Shown in pieces: positions 16,805 to 26,147 of a stretch of DNA of 44,919 bases (position 1 is the stretch's first letter; every line of letters starts with the position of its first letter). The notes beneath the pieces are model-generated. The model was given only the letters and a program-made list of their open reading frames with translations, was not told the DNA's origin and did no database searches. The position numbers were made by a program, and so were the translations under genes. The stretch is from JANMZR01 sp031383555 (GTDB lineage Bacteria > Bacteroidota > Bacteroidia > Cytophagales > Spirosomataceae): the NCBI GenBank assembly GCA_031383555.1, contig JANMZR010000379.1:1-44919 (forward strand), read 5' to 3'.

Positions 16805-18916
16805 TCAGAAAAACTTGGCCTTATTGTCCTTAATATTAGCATTTGCCTTGATCGCCTCAGAGACATAATAGCTACCTCTACCTTTCAAAGCTTGTATCCC
16901 TTGTGTTTTGTATTGGCTATAGTCTGCTATTTCAGGAGCATTAATTACAGGAGTGCCTTCGATTATAAACACACCAGATTCACCTTTCAGAGGCTTTGAT
17001 TTTTGTCCAGCTTTTAGACCAAATGCTTTACCGATGGCCACAGGGTCAGAACCTGCCGACTTCAAAGTACCATTTGAAATAGTTATGCCCTCAGAAGTTT
17101 CAACAATTGCCCCTGCACCATATTTTTGAGCTATTTGCTCTAAAGACGCAGCTTTTATTCCATTTAATTTTTCTGAAATTTGCTCGGCTTTTACTTCTGC
17201 AATTACCCTAAATTTCAATTCATCTTTATAGTCGTCAATCGTTGGTTTATCTTTTGTTGTGGTTCCAGTTACGGCAGCAACAAGGTAACTTTCGTTCACT
17301 TCAAATGCTGTTGAAATTGAGCCTTTTTCAGCGTCTTTACCAAATGCCCAACGAGTAATTTCTTGTGCATTTTGCATTCCATTTATTGAAGTGGAACCCT
17401 CCATTACTCTCTCTGCGGTTAATGATATCAATTTATCCTTTTTTACAGCTGCCTTAAACGAGGCAATCGATTTATTTTGTGAGGCAAACATTTCAGCTGT
17501 TGAATAAGCCACATCACGTGTTTGCTGGCTTGGTGATAACACTTTTGAAATTAACGAAACCCTATACTTTGTATTTGATTTAGCTTCAGTTACTTTGATT
17601 ATGTGATAACCAAAATCTGTCTCAACTAAGTTTGGCAAAACGCCTATTCCGTTAAAACCAAAAACTGCATTTTCAAAAGGTTTAACCATGCTGCCATTGT
17701 TCTTGAAATAACCCAAATCGCCTCCTTTTTGCGCAGTACCATCACCTCCATTTTGCTGTGCCATCATTTCAAAATTAGCACCACCTTTTATTTGAGCTAA
17801 TATCAATTGTGCTTTTGCTTTAACAGCTGCCTTAGCCGAATCAGTTTTTTCTGTAAATGAAAACAAAATATGACTTGCTCTCACTGTTGAAAGACTGTCT
17901 TTAGCAATACCTTTGTACTTTAATATTGAATAGTTACCACCGTCTTTAAAAGGGCCATATATACCGCCAACATTAAAAGTTGACAATGATGCCTTAACAC
18001 TTTCGGGTAATTCTGTTAAGCTCCAAGCACTTGGCGCTACTACATCAGAGTTAGATGAAGCATAAGCTGAATCGTTGGCTGCCGACCCTAGGCCTCGTGC
18101 CAATTCTTTAATTTGATCATAAAATGCAGCACTATCTTCTTTAGTAGGTACCACATTAAATATTACATATTCTAATGATCTTGATTCAAATCCTTCGTAC
18201 TTTTCTTTATTCTTAGACAGATAGTCTTCCAATTGTGAGTCTGTAACCTTTATAGTAGAGTCCACTATTGAGCTAAATGGAACAAATAAGTATTTTGCAT
18301 TTGTTTTTGCTATTTGTGCTTGGTAGTCTTTTTTTGCTTCCAATGACGTTACATTGTTAGAAAGCGAAAGTAAATTTTCATATTTTTCACGAACCCTACT
18401 TACTGCTAAACTCTTTTCAAATGTTGCCCACGATTGTTGCTGTGCTGGTTGCATGGTTTTCAAATTTTTCAAAAACTGAATCACTTGATTTTTATCAAAA
18501 GCACCCGTTTGCGGATTTGTAAATTGTTGTTTTATAGCTGGATGGATATTTTTCCCCTGCACCATATCTATCAATTCCTCATTAGAAACAGTGATGCCCA
18601 AATCATCAAATTCCTTTTGAAAAGCGATGTCATTAATGTATCTGTCCCATACTTGGTTACGAATTTGTTGAGTTTCTTGCTCGTTTGGTGCCTTTTGTGA
18701 TTGAGCTTGGAAGTTTTGCGTAGCTTCTTGAATTTTTGCAGAATAATCTTGATAAAGAATTTTTTCGCCGCTTATTTCACCAACTGTTTGCGCATCACCA
18801 CTAAACAAACTATTCCCTCCTAAGAGATCGGAACCTATTATAAAAAATATTAAACTAACTGCAATTAAGCCTACTGCTAAGCCTGACTTTTCTCGGATTT
18901 TGGTAATTAATGCCAT
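16805..18916 (-). CDS. PpiD-like periplasmic peptidylprolyl isomerase
   Basis: A 703-residue membrane-anchored foldase. The N-terminus ALITKIREKSGLAVGLIAV with one transmembrane helix (about 12-32) is the PpiD anchor, followed by a SurA_N-like helical region (about 35-240) with QNQxxxRYINDIAFQKEFDDLG. A parvulin domain spans about 345-450: RASHILFSF, then GGDLGYFKNNGSMVKPFENAVF and TDFGYHIIKV. A second, degenerate isomerase-like region probably follows. It likely helps outer-membrane and secreted proteins to fold. The leader holds a small imperfect hairpin (TTGGGGAT/AATCCCAA, about 18924-18942) just before the start. Confidence 0.93.
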   Translation of the reverse strand: MALITKIREKSGLAVGLIAVSLIFFIIGSDLLGGNSLFSGDAQTVGEISGEKILYQDYSAKIQEATQNFQAQSQKAPNEQETQQIRNQVWDRYINDIAFQKEFDDLGITVSNEELIDMVQGKNIHPAIKQQFTNPQTGAFDKNQVIQFLKNLKTMQPAQQQSWATFEKSLAVSRVREKYENLLSLSNNVTSLEAKKDYQAQIAKTNAKYLFVPFSSIVDSTIKVTDSQLEDYLSKNKEKYEGFESRSLEYVIFNVVPTKEDSAAFYDQIKELARGLGSAANDSAYASSNSDVVAPSAWSLTELPESVKASLSTFNVGGIYGPFKDGGNYSILKYKGIAKDSLSTVRASHILFSFTEKTDSAKAAVKAKAQLILAQIKGGANFEMMAQQNGGDGTAQKGGDLGYFKNNGSMVKPFENAVFGFNGIGVLPNLVETDFGYHIIKVTEAKSNTKYRVSLISKVLSPSQQTRDVAYSTAEMFASQNKSIASFKAAVKKDKLISLTAERVMEGSTSINGMQNAQEITRWAFGKDAEKGSISTAFEVNESYLVAAVTGTTTKDKPTIDDYKDELKFRVIAEVKAEQISEKLNGIKAASLEQIAQKYGAGAIVETSEGITISNGTLKSAGSDPVAIGKAFGLKAGQKSKPLKGESGVFIIEGTPVINAPEIADYSQYKTQGIQALKGRGSYYVSEAIKANANIKDNKAKFF

Positions 18917-19239
18917 TTATTTTGGGGATAATAATCCCAATTTTGAATTAGATTTACTTAATATTAATATTTAAAGCCAAATTAGGCCGATTCATAATTG
19001 TAATACACTCAAAACCTATTTTGAGTAAAAATTTTGAAGTGCAAAATTACGATTTTCCACTTAAATAACAAAATTTCTAATAATTATAAAAATTAGCACA
19101 AAATGTGCCTCTAAAAATAATTTATTTATTCAACTAATTAAGAAAGAAGGTATTTTATGGCAATAGAAAATTTAACAATAAACCTCAAATTGATATTTTC
19201 TAATTAATTTTGGCATTGATTTTAACAAATTCCACAAAA
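18917..19239. other. 323-bp divergent intergenic region
   Basis: AT-rich spacer between the divergent PpiD-like and ABC exporter genes. It holds the hairpin noted at 18924-18942 and TAATTTTG at 19205-19212, which matches TANNTTTG and could be the -7 box of the exporter gene, but no -33 box is clear. No open frame worth calling. Confidence 0.5.
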
Positions 19240-21069
19240 TTGAAAACATTCAAAAGAATACTTAAATATGCCCCTATTCAAAGGTATATTTTACCATTTT
19301 TCACCTATTCTATTATTTCAAGCCTATTTGGAATTCTTACATTTACTTTAATTCAAACATTGCTTGACGTACTTTTTGGCCAAAAAGCTCCAGAATTAGC
19401 AGAAAAACCAATCTTGAAATGGAATAACCTTGAGAGTCTGGTTGATTATTTCAATTATTCAATAAACCTTTTTACCAATCAAAAAGGTAAAGTAAAAACG
19501 CTTTGGCTTGTATGCGGTATTATTATTAGTTCTGTGCTTTTGAGTAATATTTTCAGGTATTTATCATCTCGAATTATCGAAACTGTAAAAGGTTTTACAG
19601 TACTTTCATTGAGGAAAACAGTATTTGAAAAGGCCTTAAAACTCAATCTCTCTTTCTTTAATGATAAAAGAAAAGGTGATATAATTTCACGGTTAACTAC
19701 TGATATTCAGGAAGTTGAAAACTCAATCGGGAAAGCGTTTTCGGCTGTTTTTAAAGATGTGACTTTATTGATTATCTTTTTCGCTGTGTTATTTTGGCGG
19801 TCGTGGGAGCTTACCATTTTTTCGCTACTTATAATTCCAATTTCAGGTTTTGTGATTGGCAGCCTTACAAAAAAATTGAAGGAAAGTGCTGGCGAAGTGC
19901 AACAAAACCAAAGTAATTTATTGAGCCTTTTCGATGAAGTTTTTGGTGGCATTCGTGTTATTAAAGGCTTTGGGGCTGAGAAATACATTAAAGAAAAATT
20001 CAGTGCCGAAAATAAAGGATATTATAAATCATGGTTAAAAATGCTTTTTAGGCAAGAGGCTGCACCACCAATATCTGAAATTTTAGGAGTAACCTTAGTA
20101 GCTACTATCCTATTATACGGGGGCACATTGGTATTAAGTGGCAATTCGGACATGACTGCATCAGCATTTGTAGCATATATTCTTTTGTATTCACAGGTAA
20201 CTAGGCCTGCCAAAGAAATATCCAACGCAATTGCTGGCACACAACGTGGAATAGTGGCCGCAGAACGAATTTTAGCCTTAATTGACACTCAATCGGATAT
20301 ACAAGAAATTGAAAATCCAATAGAAATTTCAGAATTTAAGGACAAAATAGAGTTCAAAAATGTTTGCTTTAATTACAATAATTCAAAAGAGGTACTCAAA
20401 AATATTAGTTTTATTATCCCAAAAGGAAAAACTATTGCCCTCGTAGGCTCCTCTGGCAGTGGCAAATCGACAATTGCCGATTTATTGCCTAGGTTTTATG
20501 ATATTATTTCTGGTGAAATATTGGTAGATGGCATACCAATTGAAAAACTAAAAATAAAATCATTGAGAAATTTGTTGGGAATAGTAACTCAAGAAAGTAT
20601 ACTTTTCAATGATACAATTAAAAATAATATACTTTTCGGTAGTGATTTCTCAGAAAATGAAGTGATTGAAGCTTCAAAAATAGCCAATGCCTTTCAATTT
20701 ATTGTGCAAACAAAACAAGGTTATGAAACCTCGATAGGCGACCGAGGTGGCAAACTTTCGGGTGGTCAAAGGCAACGTTTGAGCATTGCAAGGGCTATTT
20801 TGAAAAACCCACCAATATTAATTTTAGACGAAGCCACTTCAGCTTTAGACACAGAATCTGAAAAATTGGTCCAAGAATCGCTCGCAAACTTAATGAAAAA
20901 CCGCACAACACTGGTAATCGCCCACAGGCTTTCGACAATACAAAATGCCGATGAAATTATTGTACTAAACAATGGTGAAATAGTAGAACAAGGTTCTCAT
21001 AACCAACTACTTACAATTGAAAATGGGTTTTACAAAAAACTAAATTCAATGCAGGAAAATAATGCTTAA
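19240..21069 (+). CDS. MsbA-like ABC exporter (fused permease and ATPase)
   Basis: A half-transporter of about 609 residues that should form a homodimer in the inner membrane. Membrane helices occupy about 15-320; the ATPase carries Walker A GSSGSGKST (about 402), signature LSGGQRQRLSIARA, Walker B ILILDEATSALD and the H-loop in IAHRLST. No ATG lies near the start. I choose the TTG at 19240 (KTFKRILKYAPIQRY follows) over the TTG at 19210, because homologues begin so and because 19210 overlaps a possible -7 promoter box. The family includes lipid A and lipid exporters; the true substrate is unknown. RecQ follows after 27 bp. Confidence 0.92.
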   Translation: MKTFKRILKYAPIQRYILPFFTYSIISSLFGILTFTLIQTLLDVLFGQKAPELAEKPILKWNNLESLVDYFNYSINLFTNQKGKVKTLWLVCGIIISSVLLSNIFRYLSSRIIETVKGFTVLSLRKTVFEKALKLNLSFFNDKRKGDIISRLTTDIQEVENSIGKAFSAVFKDVTLLIIFFAVLFWRSWELTIFSLLIIPISGFVIGSLTKKLKESAGEVQQNQSNLLSLFDEVFGGIRVIKGFGAEKYIKEKFSAENKGYYKSWLKMLFRQEAAPPISEILGVTLVATILLYGGTLVLSGNSDMTASAFVAYILLYSQVTRPAKEISNAIAGTQRGIVAAERILALIDTQSDIQEIENPIEISEFKDKIEFKNVCFNYNNSKEVLKNISFIIPKGKTIALVGSSGSGKSTIADLLPRFYDIISGEILVDGIPIEKLKIKSLRNLLGIVTQESILFNDTIKNNILFGSDFSENEVIEASKIANAFQFIVQTKQGYETSIGDRGGKLSGGQRQRLSIARAILKNPPILILDEATSALDTESEKLVQESLANLMKNRTTLVIAHRLSTIQNADEIIVLNNGEIVEQGSHNQLLTIENGFYKKLNSMQENNA

Positions 21070-21096
21070 ATTAGCCATTAAAAACTTGGAAACTCA

Positions 21097-23028
21097 ATGG
21101 CGCCTTTGAAAGATTATAATATTCATGAAATTTTAAAGCAATTTTGGGGCTATAACAGCTTTAGGCCACTTCAGCAAGATATTATCGAATCGGTATTGAA
21201 CGGTAACGACACTTTGGCTTTGCTGCCAACCAGTGCAGGTAAGTCAGTTTGCTTTCAAGTGCCCGCATTGGTTCTGGACGGCATTTGCATTGTGGTAACT
21301 CCACTTATTGCATTAATGAAAAATCAGGTTGAAAATCTGAAAAATAAAGGCATTAAAGCCGTGGCTATTTACTCAGGTATGCATCGGTTTGAAATAGACA
21401 CCCTACTCGATAACTGTATTTATGGCGAGGTGAAATTTTTATACGTTTCACCTGAAAGGCTTACCACTGAGCTTTTTATTGAAAGAGCTAAGCAAATGAA
21501 TATCAGTATTTTAGCTATTGATGAAGCCCATTGTATTTCTGAATGGGGCTATGACTTTAGGCCATCTTATTTAAAAATCGCCGAATTCAAAAAACTAATT
21601 CCCAAAGTAAAAATGATTGCTTTAACAGCATCCGCTACAAAAGAAGTTGCATTTGATATTTGTGAAAAGCTTGAATTCAAAAACAAAAAGGAATTTCGTT
21701 TGAGTTTTTATCGGAAAAATATTTCGTATTCAGTAATAGAAACTGAAGATAAAGACAAAAAGCTTTTAGATATTTTAAATAAAGTACCCGGTACCAATAT
21801 TATTTATGTTAGAAGTAGAAAAAGAGCTAAAAGCACTGCCGATTGGCTCAATTCTAAAGGATTTAATTGCGATTTTTACCACGCAGGGCTAAGTCTTGAA
21901 CAGCGAAACACTAAACAAGATAGTTGGATAAAAGGCAAAACCAATACCATTGTAGCCACCAATGCTTTCGGTATGGGCATCGACAAGTCGAACGTTCGTT
22001 TGGTAATTCATTTTGACTTACCAGAAAGCCTTGAAGCCTACTATCAAGAAGCAGGAAGAGCCGGTAGAGATGAGCTAAAAGCCTATACTGTAATACTTTA
22101 CAATAATATTGATGCTGAAAACTTAATTAATAAAATTGAGGAGGCATATCCCTCGATTGAATACATAAAGCGAGTTTATCAGATGCTTGCCAACTTTTAC
22201 CATATTCCAATTGGTGGTGCCCAAGGTGAAGCTTATCAATTTGATTCAACTGCATTTCAAAAGAACTTCGATTTGAAAATTAACGAGTTGTTTCATGCCT
22301 TGAAAATACTTGAAAAGGAAGGCTTTATTTTGATGAATGAAGCTTTTAAAAACCCTTCAAAAATACAATTTTTAGTAAATAATAGTGACCTATATAAATT
22401 TAGAATATCTAATGAAAAAATAGACAATTTCATAAAATTATTGTTGAGAATGTATGGCGGCGAGTTATTTACTGATCTTCAGCAAGTTTCCGAAGCTGAC
22501 CTTGCTAAAAATTATTTTGTGCCAGTTTCCGAAATAATGGCAATGCTTGACCTTTTGCAAAAGCAAAATATAATTACATATCTGAAGCAAAGCTTTTTGC
22601 CTACGATAACGTTTTTAACAACCAGATACGATGCTAAAATACTACCTATTCAAGAAAGACGGTTGCTTTTAATGAAAAATAGAGAGCTTTCAAAAGCTAA
22701 CGCAATTATTAGTTATGCTTCAATTACAAATAAATGTCGAAGCAATTTAATATTACAATACTTCAATGAAATACCTGAGGAAGGTTGTGGCGCATGCGAT
22801 TATTGTGTTTCACAAAAAAGAAAAAATAATATTAATTCTGCAGATTTGGAAAACTATAAAAATCAGATATTGCTTTTACTGGAAAACGTTCAACAAATAA
22901 ACCCAGAAGCATTGAAAAATACACTCTTACCAAAAAAAGAAAAAATATTTATTACTGCAATTGAAATGCTTTTAGAAGATGATCAAATAAAGTACAATTC
23001 TGACAGTGAGCTGGTAATTAAAAAATAG
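21097..23028 (+). CDS. RecQ-type ATP-dependent DNA helicase
   Basis: A 643-residue superfamily 2 helicase that unwinds DNA 3'-5' in repair and recombination. Visible are the RecQ entry FRPLQQDII (22-30), Walker A LPTSAGKS (43-50), DEAHCISEWGYDFRP (142-156), the arginine-finger region QEAGRAGRDELKA, and a zinc cluster GCGACDYC with an upstream Cys at KCR (about 540-575). The phosphate-binding loop reads TSAGKS where RecQ usually has TGGGKS; the GKS core is kept. There is no HRDC domain, so it is a short RecQ as common for second copies in Bacteroidota. It ends 3 bp from the convergent lysoplasmalogenase gene. Confidence 0.93.
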   Translation: MAPLKDYNIHEILKQFWGYNSFRPLQQDIIESVLNGNDTLALLPTSAGKSVCFQVPALVLDGICIVVTPLIALMKNQVENLKNKGIKAVAIYSGMHRFEIDTLLDNCIYGEVKFLYVSPERLTTELFIERAKQMNISILAIDEAHCISEWGYDFRPSYLKIAEFKKLIPKVKMIALTASATKEVAFDICEKLEFKNKKEFRLSFYRKNISYSVIETEDKDKKLLDILNKVPGTNIIYVRSRKRAKSTADWLNSKGFNCDFYHAGLSLEQRNTKQDSWIKGKTNTIVATNAFGMGIDKSNVRLVIHFDLPESLEAYYQEAGRAGRDELKAYTVILYNNIDAENLINKIEEAYPSIEYIKRVYQMLANFYHIPIGGAQGEAYQFDSTAFQKNFDLKINELFHALKILEKEGFILMNEAFKNPSKIQFLVNNSDLYKFRISNEKIDNFIKLLLRMYGGELFTDLQQVSEADLAKNYFVPVSEIMAMLDLLQKQNIITYLKQSFLPTITFLTTRYDAKILPIQERRLLLMKNRELSKANAIISYASITNKCRSNLILQYFNEIPEEGCGACDYCVSQKRKNNINSADLENYKNQILLLLENVQQINPEALKNTLLPKKEKIFITAIEMLLEDDQIKYNSDSELVIKK

Positions 23029-23031
23029 AAC

Positions 23032-23706
23032 CTAAAGAGAATTTTTGTTTATAAAGTTTTTTAAGCCTTCAATTATAAACCATTGTGCCAAAATATAAGT
23101 GACCATAATAAGGAATCCTGAAAACGGCAGGTCAAATTTGAATTTATTTATAGCAATCAAACCATCCGAAACCATAAAAAATAGAGCTCCTAAAAAAACA
23201 ATACCACTTCTAGGATGCCTTTTCCAAAAACATATTGCTGACAAAACCATTGCTAATATTGCCGAAAAATAAATAAATACTGGAATTTTTAAATCTCCCA
23301 AATTTGGAAATAAAAATAGTATTAAACTAAAAGCCACAATAATAACTAAACCAGCATACGGCCATTTATTAACTAAGTCGCTAATTTTTAAAAATTTAAA
23401 TATATAAATGTACAAAAGCTGCATCACTAAAAATGAGCCAAGCCCAACTAAAAAGTATATTGGGTTTTTGTCAACTAACATTAAAAAAACATCACCCAAT
23501 AAGGCATAAAACAAAGCAATTAGCACCAAATAACGCAATCGGTTGCTATTAGCAAATTCAGTGCTTGAATAAAAATATAAAGCCAATGCTGGCATGAGCA
23601 TTGGCTTTGTGAAATTATGAATTGACTGAAACGGCAAAAATTCGAACTGTGCTAATAATTCAAATATGGAAATTACCATAAATGCATATTTGGATATCTT
23701 AATCAC
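23032..23706 (-). CDS. lysoplasmalogenase, YhhN/TMEM86 family
   Basis: A 224-residue integral membrane protein with about eight hydrophobic segments. YALLGDVFLML (about 66-76) and FMVSDGLIAINKF (about 177-189) are the two conserved Asp-containing motifs of the YhhN family, whose members hydrolyse the vinyl-ether bond of lysoplasmalogens. The substrate in this organism is not known. It starts 12 bp after tpiA and is probably its operon partner. Confidence 0.88.
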   Translation of the reverse strand: MIKISKYAFMVISIFELLAQFEFLPFQSIHNFTKPMLMPALALYFYSSTEFANSNRLRYLVLIALFYALLGDVFLMLVDKNPIYFLVGLGSFLVMQLLYIYIFKFLKISDLVNKWPYAGLVIIVAFSLILFLFPNLGDLKIPVFIYFSAILAMVLSAICFWKRHPRSGIVFLGALFFMVSDGLIAINKFKFDLPFSGFLIMVTYILAQWFIIEGLKNFINKNSL

Positions 23707-23718
23707 TTAGTTTTAATT

Positions 23719-24480
23719 TTAGAATGATTTTGCAATATTTACAAACTCTCTTGACTTCAACGACGCACCTCCAATAAGGCCGCCGTCCACATCAGGGCAT
23801 GCAAAAAGTTCGGCGGCATTTTTTTCATTACAGCTTCCACCATAAAGTAAGCTTATATTATTGGCAATTGCCTCACCATACTTAGCTTCAATATGCTTTC
23901 TTAAAAAGGCGTGCATTTCTTGTGCTTGCTCAGAGCTTGCTGTGAGGCCTGTGCCTATTGCCCAAATTGGCTCATAAGCAATCACTAATTTTGAGAAATC
24001 AGTTCCATCCAAATGAAACAAGCTTTCAGTTAACTGATTGGCTACAAATTCCAAAAACGATGGCCCATTTCGAAGCTCGAGCGACTCCCCACAGCAAAAT
24101 ATAGGGGTCAAGTTATTAGACAAAGCAATATCAACTTTATTTTTAAGTTGTGTATTCGATTCATTGAAATATTGCCTGCGCTCACTATGGCCGATTAACA
24201 CATATTTAACATCAATCGAAGCCAACATAGATGCAGAAATTTCACCTGTGTATGCGCCTGAAGCCATATCGTTACAATTTTGTGCAGCGAGTGCTATATT
24301 GGGGGACTTGTCCAAATATTTATTCAGTGGCACCAAATAGATAAATGGGCATGCCATTATTACTTGTACATTTGAGTTCACTTCGTCATTTGCCATAAAT
24401 ATTACCTCAGAAGCTAATGATAATGCCTCTTCATAATTTTTATTCATTTTCCAGTTGCCTGCTACAATTTTTTTTCTCAT
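23719..24480 (-). CDS. tpiA: triosephosphate isomerase
   Basis: A 253-residue glycolytic enzyme interconverting dihydroxyacetone phosphate and glyceraldehyde 3-phosphate. N9 and K11 are in AGNWKMN, the catalytic His in IGHSERRQYF (about 97), the catalytic Glu in AYEPIWAIGTG (about 169, start of the flexible lid), and the phosphate-binding LLYGGSCNEKN and DGGLIGGASL close the barrel. A promoter-like pair lies upstream at 24544-24575 on the same strand. Confidence 0.97.
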   Translation of the reverse strand: MRKKIVAGNWKMNKNYEEALSLASEVIFMANDEVNSNVQVIMACPFIYLVPLNKYLDKSPNIALAAQNCNDMASGAYTGEISASMLASIDVKYVLIGHSERRQYFNESNTQLKNKVDIALSNNLTPIFCCGESLELRNGPSFLEFVANQLTESLFHLDGTDFSKLVIAYEPIWAIGTGLTASSEQAQEMHAFLRKHIEAKYGEAIANNISLLYGGSCNEKNAAELFACPDVDGGLIGGASLKSREFVNIAKSF

Positions 24481-24543
24481 TATTTATATTTTAATTTTTA
24501 ATCAATTTATAAAACAAAAAACATTAATTGTTTTTCCTATTTA

Positions 24544-24575
24544 CAAAGATAATTATTGAAATTCGGAAAATCGAA
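24544..24575 (-). promoter_or_regulatory. Bacteroidota-type promoter for tpiA
   Basis: On the minus strand, TATCTTTG (24551-24544) matches the -7 consensus TANNTTTG, and TTCG (24575-24572), one base off TTTG, lies 20 bp upstream. The predicted start of transcription is about 55-60 bp before the tpiA ATG. Confidence 0.5.
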
Positions 24576-24734
24576 AAAAACTAAATAGCAATCAATTAGT
24601 TAATATTATAATGAAAACTGAACTCGAATATTTGTTTAAATAGTTATAAATTTTGACCAAAATATAATACCTTTAATATTAGAATAGGCCTAATTACCAT
24701 TAAATAGTAATTGACACTAATTCAAACAAACTGC

Positions 24735-25994
24735 ATGAAATTTAAACTAAAAACTTTTCTTTTAGTCCTGTTTTTATCAAATTTAACAATAGAAACAATT
24801 GGTCAAAAAAATAACTATACTGAATTTGGCTTTCATTTCTCGAAAAACAGAAAAATTGTAACAGTACCTTTCCAACTTTTATCAAACCTAATAGTTGTAC
24901 CAGTTATAATAAATAAATCCGATACACTTAACTTTATTTTAGATACCGGCGTTAGCAATATCATTATTACCGATCCAAATCTAGGTGATAAATTAGGTTT
25001 AAAAAAAACTCGTAAAGTGAAAATATCTGGCGCAGGCGAAGGTAAAGAGCAAATGGCCCACGTTTCACCAGGTAATACCTTTCGTATGTGCGAAATTCAG
25101 GCAAAAAATCAAAATATAGTAATTCTTGAAAATGACTTTTTTGAGATTTCAGAAATATTAGGTAAGAAAATTCACGGGATTTTTGGTTATGATATTTTTA
25201 ATTATTTCGTAGTAAATATTGACTTTATGGCAAGCAATATCTATTTACAAAAACCAGAAAAATATAAATATCGCCCGTGGAAAGGTGAATTGTTTCCGAT
25301 TGAAATTGAAGATACAAAACCCTATTTGAACGATATTTTGATTGAAATAGACAATAAATCGATGCTATCACGACTAATGATAGACACGGGTGCTGGGCAT
25401 GCAATTTCATTAGAGTTAGACAAAAATGATGAGTTAAAGTTACCCAAAAAACTAGTCAGGTCACAACTTGGCAAAGGATTAAGTGGTATTATTAATGGAA
25501 ACCTCGGCCGAACAGACAGGCTCGTGTTAGGAAAATATGAATTAAAAGATATTGTTACTTCATTCCCTGATAGCGAGTCTATTTCAAATAAACTATCGAA
25601 AGAAATTGTAAGAAATGGAAATCTGGGTTGCGATATATTAAGGAGATTTAATGTAACATTCAACTATAGAGATAAATATATGATTTTGAAACCCATAAAT
25701 AGTAGAATAAAAGAGACATTTGAGCATAATATGAGTGGAATTGAATTTATAGCAAAAGGCGTAGAACTAAACGAGTTTTTTATTGATCGAATTACTGAAG
25801 ATTCACCAGGTTACTTGGCAGGTTTCAGAGAAGGTGACCAAGTAATCGCTATTAATAATATCAATTATACAGAAGAAACTTTAAGCAATATTTACAAAAT
25901 ATTACAAAAAAAGGAAGGAAGAATAATTTCAATGGTAATTAAAAGAGGAAATGAATTTATCCAAAGTTCATTTGTGCTTAAACGTCTTATATAG
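24735..25994 (+). CDS. exported retropepsin-like aspartyl protease with PDZ domain
   Basis: I start at the ATG at 24735 because MKFKLKTFLLVLFLSN... is a signal peptide; an upstream TTG frame adds nothing. The 419-residue protein has two aspartyl-protease halves: FILDTGVSNIIIT (DTG at 70-72) and LMIDTGAGHAISL (DTG at about 216), each with a following hydrophobic-Gly segment (GIFGYDIF; GNLGCDIL). A C-terminal PDZ domain (about 330-410) shows ITEDSPGYLAGFREGDQV. Single-chain duplicated retropepsin-like proteases with a PDZ domain are common in Bacteroidota; targets are unknown. It converges on rpmB with a terminator between. Confidence 0.9.
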   Translation: MKFKLKTFLLVLFLSNLTIETIGQKNNYTEFGFHFSKNRKIVTVPFQLLSNLIVVPVIINKSDTLNFILDTGVSNIIITDPNLGDKLGLKKTRKVKISGAGEGKEQMAHVSPGNTFRMCEIQAKNQNIVILENDFFEISEILGKKIHGIFGYDIFNYFVVNIDFMASNIYLQKPEKYKYRPWKGELFPIEIEDTKPYLNDILIEIDNKSMLSRLMIDTGAGHAISLELDKNDELKLPKKLVRSQLGKGLSGIINGNLGRTDRLVLGKYELKDIVTSFPDSESISNKLSKEIVRNGNLGCDILRRFNVTFNYRDKYMILKPINSRIKETFEHNMSGIEFIAKGVELNEFFIDRITEDSPGYLAGFREGDQVIAINNINYTEETLSNIYKILQKKEGRIISMVIKRGNEFIQSSFVLKRLI

Positions 25995-26002
25995 AAAAAA
26001 AA

Positions 26003-26107
26003 CGAGCTTGGAAAAAAATCGCTTTTGTTGAATAGGTACAAAAAATAAAACGAGCTTGGAAAAAAATCGCTTTTGTGGAATAGGTACAAAAAAATAAAAC
26101 GAGCTTG
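26003..26107. repeat. 48-49-bp tandem duplication with a partial third unit
   Basis: CGAGCTTGGAAAAAAATCGC opens a unit at 26003-26050 that is repeated at 26051-26099 with a TTG/TGG change and one extra A; the first 8 bases (CGAGCTTG) recur at 26100-26107, where they become the left arm of the terminator. Both full units contain GAATAGGTACAAAAAA. It looks like slippage duplication of terminator-adjacent DNA. Confidence 0.9.
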
Positions 26108-26128
26108 ATTTTTTTTCAAACTCGTTTT
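26096..26128. terminator. bidirectional terminator between the protease gene and rpmB
   Basis: AAAACGAG (26096-26103) pairs with CTCGTTTT (26121-26128), and after one mismatch TTGA (26105-26108) with TCAA (26116-26119), around a T-rich loop. The A and T runs at the two ends allow termination in both directions. Confidence 0.75.
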
Positions 26129-26147
26129 ACAAAATAGAGCTCAGCAA

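Noticed and set aside
25892..26119. 75-residue minus-strand frame with a repeated SDFFPSSF peptide
   Set aside because: It is the product of reading the 48-bp tandem repeat; it overlaps the protease gene end and has no sign of selection.
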